A DNA stretch of 64,000 bases from Chthonomonas calidirosea (lineage in GTDB: Bacteria; Armatimonadota; Fimbriimonadia; Fimbriimonadales; Fimbriimonadaceae): assembly GCA_945882415.1 (NCBI GenBank), contig CAMCWC010000010.1, forward strand, positions 87,866-151,865, written 5' to 3'. Below are positions 43,001 through 51,808 of this stretch, in pieces (the stretch's first letter is position 1; the number at the start of each line of letters is the position of its first letter). Under the pieces are notes generated by a model that worked only from the letters and a program-made list of their open reading frames with translations, had not been told where the DNA came from and made no database searches. The translations under genes and the position numbers were made by a program.

Positions 43001-46000
43001 AGTCACCTTGGCGTAGTGGGCGCTCAGCTCCACCGTCCAAGATTCGAGGCGCGTTCAAGCTGACTCCACCCGTAGCGAACACCGGATTTTCGGTGCGTCC
43101 ATTCGGATCCTTAGTGATTCGCACGTTTTCTTGGCGAATATCTGGGTAGTCGATGCTGTTGTTCGGCACTCGCGTTGGCAAGTCCTCAAAGTTTGGATAG
43201 AGCGCGGTCGTGAGCGATTTGTAAACCGTGTTGCCCTGGCCCTGCCATGCAAGTCCAGCTCGGTCAATTCGAACGTTGTCGAGTCCGAGGCCATCTGGGC
43301 GCACGAGCGACATCATCGAGCGGTCGATGATGTATAGGCGAGCGACCCGCGCTGCGCCGTGATCGATCTGACCCGCGGTTTGGAGCAGTTTGTGCTCTGC
43401 CTTGGCCGTTCCTGCTACGTCCGGAGATCCATTGATCAGGTTGTCTGGGCTCGATGGAGACCGACTCAAACCAATTCCGACCGGAGAATCGACCGGGACA
43501 GCATTCGGAGTCGCCAGCGTCATGACAACGGCAAGCGGATTAGCGACCGAGAACGCTACGCGGCTGAGCGTAGGGTCAAGGGCGATGTTCTGCAGTACCT
43601 GCGACGAAACAATCGCTTGGCTCGAAATGGAGACCGAAAGCGTGGCTGCTCCTGGTGGAAGCGCATTGGCGCCGCCGCCCTGGAGCGTGTAGGCAATGAT
43701 CGCGTAGCCGGCGTTCGTCAGCGACGGATCGACCAAGTTAAGTGGCGCCGTCAGCGGGTTGCGGAACTGGCGAGCCTCAACTGGCAAGCTTCGATTCCCT
43801 TCTCCCTGAACCGAGAAGCTGAAGTTCACGATCGGCGGCGGAACGTTGTTTCCGTTCGATCGATTCGCGACCACGTACGGGAAGTCGTAGGCCACGAAGT
43901 AGCCTGTCTCGCCCCATTCAAAGGCCAGCGGACTGCGCGTAACGCGATAAGCCGGCTGAATCTGGCGGGTGCCTGGATCGATGAGATCGTTGTACGTCAA
44001 GTGATTCGGATCAGTTGAACCTAATCGAAGTCGGTCGTACGCCTCACGCGTAATCAGGGCAACCTTGGTCTCACGGAAAATGTCTCCGCGCGTGTCGTTC
44101 TCAACGAGCGTCTCTTGACCCGGCTGAAGGCCAGGCGTGATCGGAGAGCCGGTGTCGTTGTTGAACGCGTAAAGGAAGCCGAGCGAATCGGCTCCGTACA
44201 GGAAGTTGTTTCCGGCGGCAATCGGCGCATCAACCGTTTCGCCTTCGGCGACGTACTCCCATGCTCGGCGCGTACCGAATCGATTGAGTTCGCCGGTCCG
44301 TGCAAACATCGCGACAAATCGTCCGTCTTCCGTCGGAATGAGGACCACGGGCGAGTTTGCTCGCGAACCGAGATTGTCGAAGGTGCTGAGAACGGTGTAC
44401 GTCAAGCTCGTGTTTGAGCCCGTTCCGAGTTCGTTCGAACTCCAAAGCTTCGCACCAGTCGTGGCGTCGATGGCAAACAAGAAGCCGTTCTCATTAAGAG
44501 CGAATACCGTGTTTGGCATGCCGCCGCCCAATGTAGCCGCTGGTACGGTGACTGGGCTGCTCAACCAACTTCGGGTGCTGTTTTCGTCGCTGTTGCCGAG
44601 GTCCGCCGTCGCGGGGAAGGACCAAACGGGTGCGCCCGTGTTGATGTTGAGCGCGATCAGCTGCTTGTAAGCATCTGTGTCTTGATTCGCGCCGACATAG
44701 ATTCGGTCGAATTCAACCGAAGGCGTCATCGTAATCGGGCCAAGCGGTGCCTGGTTAGCGGGCGGATAGACCCATCGAATGTTCGTGGTTCGATCAGTTG
44801 CGTCCTGAGCATCGACCGGAATGGCGTCGACAGCGTAGACTCGGCCCTCGCGGGTCGGAATGATAACCGAAGTTCGTCCTGCAACGACACCGATCGAGAT
44901 CGAACCTGCTGCCTCGCCCAGCGTCGTTGCCTTTGCGGTTCCTGGGAAATCGTCCGGGAAGGTCCAAACGCGCCGAGTTGTGCCGGGTGTTCTGGTGCTC
45001 GTATCGTAATCGCCGCGGCCCGCCATTTCAAGGCAGTAGACGCGGCCGTTGGTTGCCGCGATAAAGAGGTAGTCGACGCCGCCGATTCGTTGCACTAGCG
45101 CGGAACTCGTGCTGAATCCGTTCGGCATTTCGGCTACCGGAACCGAATCTGCGGTCGCGGGAGTTCTTCCGTCAATGCCCTCGGCCAGGTTCGGGTCAAT
45201 GTACGTGTCGCTTCGCTTAAGGCTTGGATAGGTCCAGTAAACGTCGGTCGTTCCGTCCGTTCGGCCGTTGGCATCGATGCAGTGAATACGTCCAGACTCG
45301 TCGGCAACGATGGCCACGCGTTCGGTGCCCGTTCCCCCGCCACTCAGATTCAAAATAACGCTCGCAAGGACAGGCGTTGAGCTGACGGCCAGGCTACCGG
45401 TACCGCGGAAACGCACGGCATCGGCAAGCGCAAGTCGTCCAACGTCTCCTGCACCTGGGCTGTAGTTGGTAACCGCAACCGTGAGAGGTGCCGGAACGGG
45501 TTGCGAAGCGCTCGTCGTGGTTCGATGTCGGAACCGTCGCGCGCCAAGTCTCACCCAACCACCACCAGTCTGCTGGTTGACCTCAATATTGGTCACCGTC
45601 GTACCTTCACGAACTTCGTATCGAATTCGTGATCCGAAGTTCTTGCCCGTCAGTGCGCCAGGCAGATAAATATAAACTTCGTAGTCGCCGTCCGACAGGG
45701 TGTTGGAATAGATGGCTCGCTGCAGGCTCCCAACGACGTTGGTCGTCACTAGTTCGTGTCCGGAACCGTTGACATACTCCGGTTGCGCGGCGGCGGTCCA
45801 ACCCGCATCAAAGGTCACTTGCGTGCTGTCGTCGTCAACGTTTCCTTCACCAATCGAGTTGCCGACTGGAGAGTACGTGAATCGCGTGTTACGAGCGAGA
45901 TTCGACGAGTTGAAGTTGTGGTTGTAGCTCGTTACCGTGGCCGAGGTACGGGTGACAAGCTCGCCCGAAGTTGAAACCTGTTCGGAGGTTACGGTGTTGT

Positions 46001-47027
46001 TGGCAGCGAGAGTTCGGATGTCAGAAGTTCCGAGACCGCTCACCACGGGGCCAGCCGTGTATCCACCAGAAGCCGGAACTGCCTTCAGCGCATCGGCATA
46101 AACAATGTAGTTCTCTGGAGCATTGGGCATGGTCAGCTGCCCGGCATCGTCTCGCGGCATCGTGTTGCGAAGACTGACGCGGATCGCATTTCGACCGCTG
46201 TAAGGGAAGAGAACGTTCGTTGGGCGGCCGCCAGCACCGAGGCGAACCCATCCGCCACCGGAAGCATACGTGTCAACAACTTCTACAAACCGCTGGTTGT
46301 TTCCGTAAATGATCTCGTAAACGTAGTACCGCTGAGGATACAGAAGATCGCTCGCGCCCGGGCCAACTCGGGTTGGGCCAGTTGGAAGCCAAACGTAAAG
46401 TGCGTACTGTCGGGCAGAGCTGGTCGGACCACCGACGCGCCACTGGAAAATACGTCGCTGCCCGTTGTTGAGCGGGACCGAAGGATCGGAACCTACTGCA
46501 GACGGGATGCACCGGGTGTAAACGTAAGACGGACTTCGCGACGTGTAATCGACGGGGTTCGCACCAATTGCGGCTCGACGTCGCGCAACCAAGTACGGGC
46601 CCGAGGCTTCATAGTTGTTCGTCGCGGTGACAATCGGTGGCGTCCACTCGGCGGCGTTGTTATACGTCGACTTCTGTGGGCCGTAGACTGGGAAGGTCGT
46701 CACCAAGCCGTAGGCATTGGTATCGTACGGTCCGCCCGGATACGCTAGCGGGTTCGAACCGTTGTCGATCTGCGTGAATGCATCACTGGCATCCGTGTTA
46801 TCGACCTCGATGGTCGTGGTTTCGTCGACACCGTACGGCGTGAACCAGCGAAGGTTCGCAATACCTGCGGAGGACGAGAGCGGATTGCCGGCTCGTCCAG
46901 TACGCGCGTTGTTCCCTTTCAGCATCGGGAAGTCAACGGTTTGGGCTATTGCCTGCTCCACCCCGGTCCATGCGGCAAGCAGAACCAAGCCCAGAGTCAA
47001 ACTACGGCGAATCATCGATCCCTTCAT
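40080..47027 (-). CDS. Giant secreted beta-propeller protein (2315 aa) of the pilus cluster
   Basis: One frame of 2315 codons starts with a signal (LTLGLVLLAAWTGVEQAIAQ). Two Golvesin-like carbohydrate-binding-type units (~200-345, ~430-560; both with GGWVRLGA) precede a PQQ-like beta-propeller (~570-970) with blades such as RIHCIDANG, GRVYCLEMAG, GRVYAVDA and GFLFAIDATTGAKLWS. The rest (~1000-2315) is beta-rich with no recognised family. Its place next to the minor pilins and the PilY1 custom of a propeller suggest a pilus-tip or surface adhesin. An alternative start is ATG 47015, with AAGGGA four bases before it. Confidence 0.82.
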   Translation of the reverse strand: MKGSMIRRSLTLGLVLLAAWTGVEQAIAQTVDFPMLKGNNARTGRAGNPLSSSAGIANLRWFTPYGVDETTTIEVDNTDASDAFTQIDNGSNPLAYPGGPYDTNAYGLVTTFPVYGPQKSTYNNAAEWTPPIVTATNNYEASGPYLVARRRAAIGANPVDYTSRSPSYVYTRCIPSAVGSDPSVPLNNGQRRIFQWRVGGPTSSARQYALYVWLPTGPTRVGPGASDLLYPQRYYVYEIIYGNNQRFVEVVDTYASGGGWVRLGAGGRPTNVLFPYSGRNAIRVSLRNTMPRDDAGQLTMPNAPENYIVYADALKAVPASGGYTAGPVVSGLGTSDIRTLAANNTVTSEQVSTSGELVTRTSATVTSYNHNFNSSNLARNTRFTYSPVGNSIGEGNVDDDSTQVTFDAGWTAAAQPEYVNGSGHELVTTNVVGSLQRAIYSNTLSDGDYEVYIYLPGALTGKNFGSRIRYEVREGTTVTNIEVNQQTGGGWVRLGARRFRHRTTTSASQPVPAPLTVAVTNYSPGAGDVGRLALADAVRFRGTGSLAVSSTPVLASVILNLSGGGTGTERVAIVADESGRIHCIDANGRTDGTTDVYWTYPSLKRSDTYIDPNLAEGIDGRTPATADSVPVAEMPNGFSTSSALVQRIGGVDYLFIAATNGRVYCLEMAGRGDYDTSTRTPGTTRRVWTFPDDFPGTAKATTLGEAAGSISIGVVAGRTSVIIPTREGRVYAVDAIPVDAQDATDRTTNIRWVYPPANQAPLGPITMTPSVEFDRIYVGANQDTDAYKQLIALNINTGAPVWSFPATADLGNSDENSTRSWLSSPVTVPAATLGGGMPNTVFALNENGFLFAIDATTGAKLWSSNELGTGSNTSLTYTVLSTFDNLGSRANSPVVLIPTEDGRFVAMFARTGELNRFGTRRAWEYVAEGETVDAPIAAGNNFLYGADSLGFLYAFNNDTGSPITPGLQPGQETLVENDTRGDIFRETKVALITREAYDRLRLGSTDPNHLTYNDLIDPGTRQIQPAYRVTRSPLAFEWGETGYFVAYDFPYVVANRSNGNNVPPPIVNFSFSVQGEGNRSLPVEARQFRNPLTAPLNLVDPSLTNAGYAIIAYTLQGGGANALPPGAATLSVSISSQAIVSSQVLQNIALDPTLSRVAFSVANPLAVVMTLATPNAVPVDSPVGIGLSRSPSSPDNLINGSPDVAGTAKAEHKLLQTAGQIDHGAARVARLYIIDRSMMSLVRPDGLGLDNVRIDRAGLAWQGQGNTVYKSLTTALYPNFEDLPTRVPNNSIDYPDIRQENVRITKDPNGRTENPVFATGGVSLNAPRILDGGAERPLRQGDLPEDRVFKATVFDFEINVPKFQPPNVGRVRYNQGLIGSGGVPGDPTQLMTDSSGALLDQGYIGNMRVFVDSLQNGSFESGREAFRSFSVSASVLAQEKMRVITPTVDPSSNESTVDLGSLPGGAGKVLNAGTYGPGSARFSPTFKNFTVLNEGNVNMLNVRLAKTFRPGGASATQPFAFESRTNDQQAWLDGSLDLWANFGVDFAPSYGGTNRQIIQKSRVTDSVPTQLVVNPSRRENAVLGVASSPLIPGLPSAEPSVSVTVPIGFPVGTYSQIVRVIENQTLTDARPESLDGINATGGRVMETFSDPSFRLIFKNRESRLTNRATTYSDPQVDNLLPANSTLAYKNIQPSILRTMGGHLALAWSSNRPQAVPTPGAPTDILVNEPWRIYFSGLGSAATFNDTTVATPGNLGYSAIRDLNFWNPSSTNEWWRGSASSTSGYPAPGSNFATLFGLPVAPDANSLRFYHPSFPASGNANATNPGVVSTAFASTVMAFVGEARDGNGQQISRIFASEVTVNATGAVVASDPIPLPFDSNSRKGKPAVIQTGPNSAIVFYPATSGNFTGLMAANLNAAIDPLTGSRWSAPMSIPFGSTFESIAGVSGVLRNYQGNVLTPLIELVVTGKVRGVANAEGFIVRLRPSGSPLTLPALNGGMDPIAMAYPFQGRTEQLTLVSSGLYRAQGVMWNYQQPIGLSMTLNGTTTDILRASTRSVDPQTGVVSYDTNLGGKVYLEPASGKVRFSSGVPPRNGVLLLQYTPYFLRLTDGSVGYNTPSVAFDNHRTSDISWWDQGAWNDARLRNDRVVTTFVREGGAGQAPRPVVRTMRLGVRLPFNFATDDSGYPVSVLVAGNTQPFMVDPGTNSIYFTAADEGRAVTVTYSAYLPGSGQGTVTPFSTGATVGLIDESVESVVPIEQAVNESGLSMFLDPFDPNSSDVRLRRPTMLWMVWSSTRAGSPDLYLQTYAPRLAPAGSGK

Positions 47028-47042
47028 AAATCTAGTGTTCCG

Positions 47043-50000
47043 TTAGCGTCGATCGGCGAAGATCGGTTGCACGAGGCCCCTCGTACCCTGGATGGGCCCG
47101 AGTTCGTAACTTATGGACGATATTCGGAAGCCAAGGTTCTCGGCTGCGAGATCGTAAAAAGTTGGGTTGATTTGGACAACTTCTCCATAGAAGTTGTTGC
47201 CGTTGCGGCGGCGGCCAAAGTAGCCGTTAACAATGAGCACTTCTCCGTTCGACATGCGCTTGGCATACATCGGGCGGAAGTTCTCTGGATTCTTGTCTTC
47301 GGTCGAGGCAACGTTTCGTGCGAAGATCGGCCGGATTCCACGGTACACGTCGGTTGGCATCATCCAAGTGACTCCGCCCACCGTGCTGGTTCCAGACGGT
47401 AGCGGGAACTCAAAGACGCCGTTTGCATCCGAGACCATGACCATCACGATTGGATTGCCCGCCACTTGCACGACTCGCGCGGTCACCGAGGTCACGTTGC
47501 TCATGAGCCGCGTGGCACCGAGTCGGCGATTGATCAGCCGAGGATCGCCAAGGCTGGCGGCGGAAATGAATTGTCCGCTGCCGTTTGCAGCATCGAACCA
47601 GACCGGAGTGCCCGACCAGTCCGGAACGGCAAGCTGGTTGATAACCTGCACGTATCGAGGATTCGCAGGGTCAAGAATGACCACCCCACCGTTCCCGCCG
47701 CCGCTCGGCAATGGGTCACCCGCGCCGCTCGTGTCGAGTCCTACACCGGTGTTAGTTGGCAAGGTGTTACCGATACCGGCAACGTAGACATATCTTGCTG
47801 GCGTCGAGACGGTGCCCGGCACGAAGACTCGCGATAGGCTGTTGTAGCTAAATTCTCTTCCGGAGATGCTCGCTGGGCTGTGCCATCGAAGCACACCAAG
47901 TTGCGGAACGTTCGCGACCGCGATTGGCTCAAGTACTCGGCTCGAAGCTACGTCATAACCGTACCGGTCAACGAGCTGAACCAACCGATTGTTGCCGCCA
48001 TCGGCAATCAGGGTGTGAACCCAGTACTCGACGGCTTGCTGGTTGGTGAACACCGGATTGCTGCCGAGCACCGCAACTTCGGTCCAGCTGACGGCATCGC
48101 GAGGTCCCGAAAGCTTCAGGGTCTCGTTTGCCTGATAACCGTCTGGCACGTTCTGCGGGTCAATAATGAATTCCGAGATCAGTCGGCGAGCCACTCCAGC
48201 GGAATCGACGCGACCGACGCTGTTCGCGCCGCTATCAACCAACAGAAACTCTCCCGTACCGAGCGAATAGGCGCGGGTTGGGCGAGCTAGCGCGGTTGGA
48301 CGTGCGGCGCCGGCATCGTTAGCTTTGCCGGGAGCCAGAATTGCATCCAGCGACAGGATCGCATCGCCGGAAGGATCAAAGAGACCCACCCGGTTTTGGT
48401 CGCAAACGATGATGTTCGAATCTCCAAAAGCGTAGGATCCCGCGCTGCCCCAAGCGACGATCGTTTCGTCGCCGCCAATGATGCCGAGTCCGGTCGTCGA
48501 GTTTCGAAGCCGAGTTTGGTTCAAGCGAACGATGTAGTCCGAGAAGCCCGTGAGGCCGCTCAATAGTGGCCAGCGAACGTGGCGATTGCCCGTAAAGTTT
48601 GCTACTCCCGGAGCAAGGTCCTGAACAACCTGCTTCTGCCATGGACGAACCGTTGGGTTTCGGAGGTCAGGGTCGTTCGATGGAACTTCCGAGTCGTAGG
48701 CAACGATCACACCGGTGTTCGAAAGCGTGCCTTCGCCAGACAAGATGCCCGGCACGACACTCTCTCCAACCATGTAGATCGTAGAACCGGCGAGCAAGAG
48801 CACGTTTGGCGTGTTTTCTAGCGTCGTGCCATTGACCGTCGTGTACCAGTTGAGCGGGCTCCAGCGGCCACCAACGTTGTTTGGCTCCACCAGGCGATCC
48901 GTGCCATCCGATCGGCGAACAATAACCGGCTGACTCAAGCTAAGCGAGTTCTGAATAACTCCTCGGTCGTTGCCCATGAGGCTGCTGATTCGGACAACGC
49001 CTCGGGTTTCGTCGTAGTCGTAATTCGTGTTCAGGATGCTGAACTGGTCTGGCTGCTTGATTCCGCCGCTGGAAGCTGCCGAACTGCGGCCCAGGTCTGG
49101 CTGAACCAGCGCCGAGCCAGCCGGGAATCGTCCAACAGGAATCTCGGGCAAGCCCGGATCTGCATTGAATGCCATCAAGACGGCGACCGGTGCAGGAACG
49201 CGACCGAAACCAGGAATCGTGATGAATTTCGACGCTTGGGCGGCGATAAACACTTGGCCGTTTCGAATGACTGGCGAGCCACGAAGGAGGAATCCTCGAA
49301 GTCGCGAGTCGTTCGCATTTGCCGAAGGAACGTAGTCGTTAACGTTATCAACATCGATGATCGTCGGCTCGTAGTTGATCGACGTGCCGTCGTTCATCGC
49401 GATGCGATGCTGGTCGAAAACTTCGTATCGAATCAGACACTTGAAGATGCCTCGGCCTTCCTCTCGAATGCCGTAGAACGCACCACCGTCACCCGCGATT
49501 GAACCCGTGCTGTTAAAGAACAGCGTTCCGGTCGGGCCCATGGCAATCGAGCCAATAATCCGGCGGTTGTTTCCGTTGTCTGGAAGGTTGATGTTGCCGC
49601 GGAAGGCACCGGTGAGTTCCTCAACGTTGCCAGCACCCCAATCAACGGTGTAGTCGATTCGAATGTCAACATCGTTGGCGGTGGAGCCATCTTCGTTCGG
49701 CCAGGTGACACCCATTCGAAGCTGGAAGCCAACAACGCCGGCATCCATGTTCATCGGCGCGGAATCCGTGAAGAATGCCGCCATCTGCGCCTGCGTCCAA
49801 GGGTTTCCGGCCTGATCAATTACCGTGATTCGTGGAGCCAAGGATCTGTAGACCGATCCCACGCTCGGCGTAAACACGGGCAAACCACCCTGGCTGCTTG
49901 CTCGGGTCGACACCAGGAGTCGATTTGAACCAGAATCAACGGTCACGTCCGAAGGTTTTTCACCACGTGCACCAATCCAGATACTGGCAATGCCCGCTGC

Positions 50001-51806
50001 GGAGTTGATGTTCGTTCCGGTAGGAAGCGTTGGATAGTACAGAAGTCGATCGAATCCGCCGCTGTTGTCCTGAATTGGAACATAGCCTACGGTCGGCGAG
50101 AAGCTGACCTGAGGCATCGTGACTCGCGAGCCGGTTCCGCCCAGCGCGAAGTTCGTCGTGCTCGCAATTCGCGTTCCGGTGGCGAGATCAAACATCCAGA
50201 CTCGGCCACGCGTCTGACCGCCGTTTGTTGCGTTGTCAGCAACGAAAACCTGTCCTTCGTGTACGGTCGGCGAGTTGATCACACCACCAACGTTAACGTT
50301 AGTACCGTTCGGCGTTCCGACCTGGAAATCGTGGGCAAGGTTCGTGACGGACGCGTCTTGTCGCAAGTAACCCGTAGCAGGGTTAATCGGCAAAAGCGGG
50401 AAGCTCGAAACAGATCCGTTGAGCTCGGTGACAAGCACCTGATCCTTTGATCGCAAGACGATGGAAGGATTCTCAATCGTGGTTGCGGTCGGCGAAGACG
50501 AAGGGCTGGAAAGCGGTCGACTCGTCCAGATCAAATCGTAAGGTGAACCGAGGTTAAAGTCCGGAGCGCCATCGTCTGGGTTTCCATCGCCGTCAATGTC
50601 TCGCGATGGATCGGTGTCGTAGGCACGGAGTCGGTTGTCCGATCCGTTGACGACCAAGATGTTCTTGTAAATAACGGGCTGAGTGTTCGCGGCCGGGTTT
50701 GGACTTCCTGCGCCCGCCGTGGTGCTGAACCGAAGGGATGGCGGAGCCACCACGCTTGTCGCAATGCTTCCCTGCCGTCGGCTACCGCCGTTTTGCTGTC
50801 GGAAAGAACTGCTCAGGCTGATGACGTTGATTGCGAAACGCGCTGCAGCGGTGCCACGGGTGCTAGCGAGAGTGTCTCCGGCCCGGTAGCCCTGGTTCGG
50901 ACTCACAACGTAGCGACCAGTCGTCGCGTTTCGAACCGTCGTTTCGTTCAGCTTGTGAGCAATGCCACGGGCGGTGAAAACGACGAATCCATCGCCGATG
51001 CGACCGATCGAAACCGAATCAAAGGTGTTTCCAACCTTCGCGACGCTCTGAAGTCTGTTGTAGCTTTCTCCGCTCAGGCCGAGAAACAGGTTTGGCAGCG
51101 TGAGGTCAGCCGGTCGAACTTCGCCCATGAGCCATGGGTTACCGTAGGGCACGTTCAACAGCCCCATATCTGAAGCCGTCAGTCCGAAAGGCGAAGACAG
51201 CAATGACTGCCGGAAGTCTGCCTGTTGCGACAAGTTGCCCGGAACCGACTGAAGCCGGACCGCAATTGGCATGTTATTGATGAGATCAGCTGGATTCTGA
51301 GCCGCACCGTAATCGACCCAAAGTACGCCACCTTGGTCAACAAACTTTCGAAGCTTCTCTCGTTCAACGGTGTTCAGCTGTACATTGACCGATGGTGCAA
51401 CGAGCAAAACGTCGTAGTTTGAAAGCTGCGTGTCCGTAATTCCCGTAAGGAACACTTCCCAGTAGGAGGCTTCCGTTCGCGCGATTCGGTCTGAAACAAC
51501 CGGAACCGGTGCGCCGCCGAGCGAAGGAATAAGTGCCGACCACCGGATAGCCGTCTGAGTCGAAACCGCACCCGGTGAGTACGGATTGTCAATGCTCCAG
51601 CCCGCAGGCTTGACGCCGGTGGCACGGTCGAGATTCAGCCAGGCAAAAGGCGCCGTGGTTCGTGCCGGAAGTCCTCCGCCGCTGTCTGCTTCAAGCACCA
51701 CGACGCCCGCACGGACGTTCGTAATGCGGCTAGAGAAGCTCTGGGGCGCTGCGAGCGAAAGGCTCGAAGCCGCGACCAAGGTGGTCAACAGAAGGTTCCG
51801 CAACAT
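47043..51806 (-). CDS. Giant secreted PilY1-like protein (1587 aa) with calcium-loop motif
   Basis: 1587 residues with a signal (LLLTTLVAASSLSLAAPQ). Residues ~128-165 (NYDVLLVAPSVNVQLNTVER, then a VDQGGVLWVDYG strand) look like a glutamine-amidotransferase-like or DUF4159-type fold. Further on are many propeller-like strands (FVADNATN, VFIAAQ, IVILD type) and near 393-410 the loop DTDPSRDIDGDGNPDD, a DxDxDG calcium-site type. PilY1 proteins combine propellers with such loops, so this is a candidate tip adhesin. It is 15 bases upstream of the other giant gene and two bases after the pilX-like gene. Confidence 0.78.
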   Translation of the reverse strand: MLRNLLLTTLVAASSLSLAAPQSFSSRITNVRAGVVVLEADSGGGLPARTTAPFAWLNLDRATGVKPAGWSIDNPYSPGAVSTQTAIRWSALIPSLGGAPVPVVSDRIARTEASYWEVFLTGITDTQLSNYDVLLVAPSVNVQLNTVEREKLRKFVDQGGVLWVDYGAAQNPADLINNMPIAVRLQSVPGNLSQQADFRQSLLSSPFGLTASDMGLLNVPYGNPWLMGEVRPADLTLPNLFLGLSGESYNRLQSVAKVGNTFDSVSIGRIGDGFVVFTARGIAHKLNETTVRNATTGRYVVSPNQGYRAGDTLASTRGTAAARFAINVISLSSSFRQQNGGSRRQGSIATSVVAPPSLRFSTTAGAGSPNPAANTQPVIYKNILVVNGSDNRLRAYDTDPSRDIDGDGNPDDGAPDFNLGSPYDLIWTSRPLSSPSSSPTATTIENPSIVLRSKDQVLVTELNGSVSSFPLLPINPATGYLRQDASVTNLAHDFQVGTPNGTNVNVGGVINSPTVHEGQVFVADNATNGGQTRGRVWMFDLATGTRIASTTNFALGGTGSRVTMPQVSFSPTVGYVPIQDNSGGFDRLLYYPTLPTGTNINSAAGIASIWIGARGEKPSDVTVDSGSNRLLVSTRASSQGGLPVFTPSVGSVYRSLAPRITVIDQAGNPWTQAQMAAFFTDSAPMNMDAGVVGFQLRMGVTWPNEDGSTANDVDIRIDYTVDWGAGNVEELTGAFRGNINLPDNGNNRRIIGSIAMGPTGTLFFNSTGSIAGDGGAFYGIREEGRGIFKCLIRYEVFDQHRIAMNDGTSINYEPTIIDVDNVNDYVPSANANDSRLRGFLLRGSPVIRNGQVFIAAQASKFITIPGFGRVPAPVAVLMAFNADPGLPEIPVGRFPAGSALVQPDLGRSSAASSGGIKQPDQFSILNTNYDYDETRGVVRISSLMGNDRGVIQNSLSLSQPVIVRRSDGTDRLVEPNNVGGRWSPLNWYTTVNGTTLENTPNVLLLAGSTIYMVGESVVPGILSGEGTLSNTGVIVAYDSEVPSNDPDLRNPTVRPWQKQVVQDLAPGVANFTGNRHVRWPLLSGLTGFSDYIVRLNQTRLRNSTTGLGIIGGDETIVAWGSAGSYAFGDSNIIVCDQNRVGLFDPSGDAILSLDAILAPGKANDAGAARPTALARPTRAYSLGTGEFLLVDSGANSVGRVDSAGVARRLISEFIIDPQNVPDGYQANETLKLSGPRDAVSWTEVAVLGSNPVFTNQQAVEYWVHTLIADGGNNRLVQLVDRYGYDVASSRVLEPIAVANVPQLGVLRWHSPASISGREFSYNSLSRVFVPGTVSTPARYVYVAGIGNTLPTNTGVGLDTSGAGDPLPSGGGNGGVVILDPANPRYVQVINQLAVPDWSGTPVWFDAANGSGQFISAASLGDPRLINRRLGATRLMSNVTSVTARVVQVAGNPIVMVMVSDANGVFEFPLPSGTSTVGGVTWMMPTDVYRGIRPIFARNVASTEDKNPENFRPMYAKRMSNGEVLIVNGYFGRRRNGNNFYGEVVQINPTFYDLAAENLGFRISSISYELGPIQGTRGLVQPIFADRR

Positions 51807-51808
51807 GA

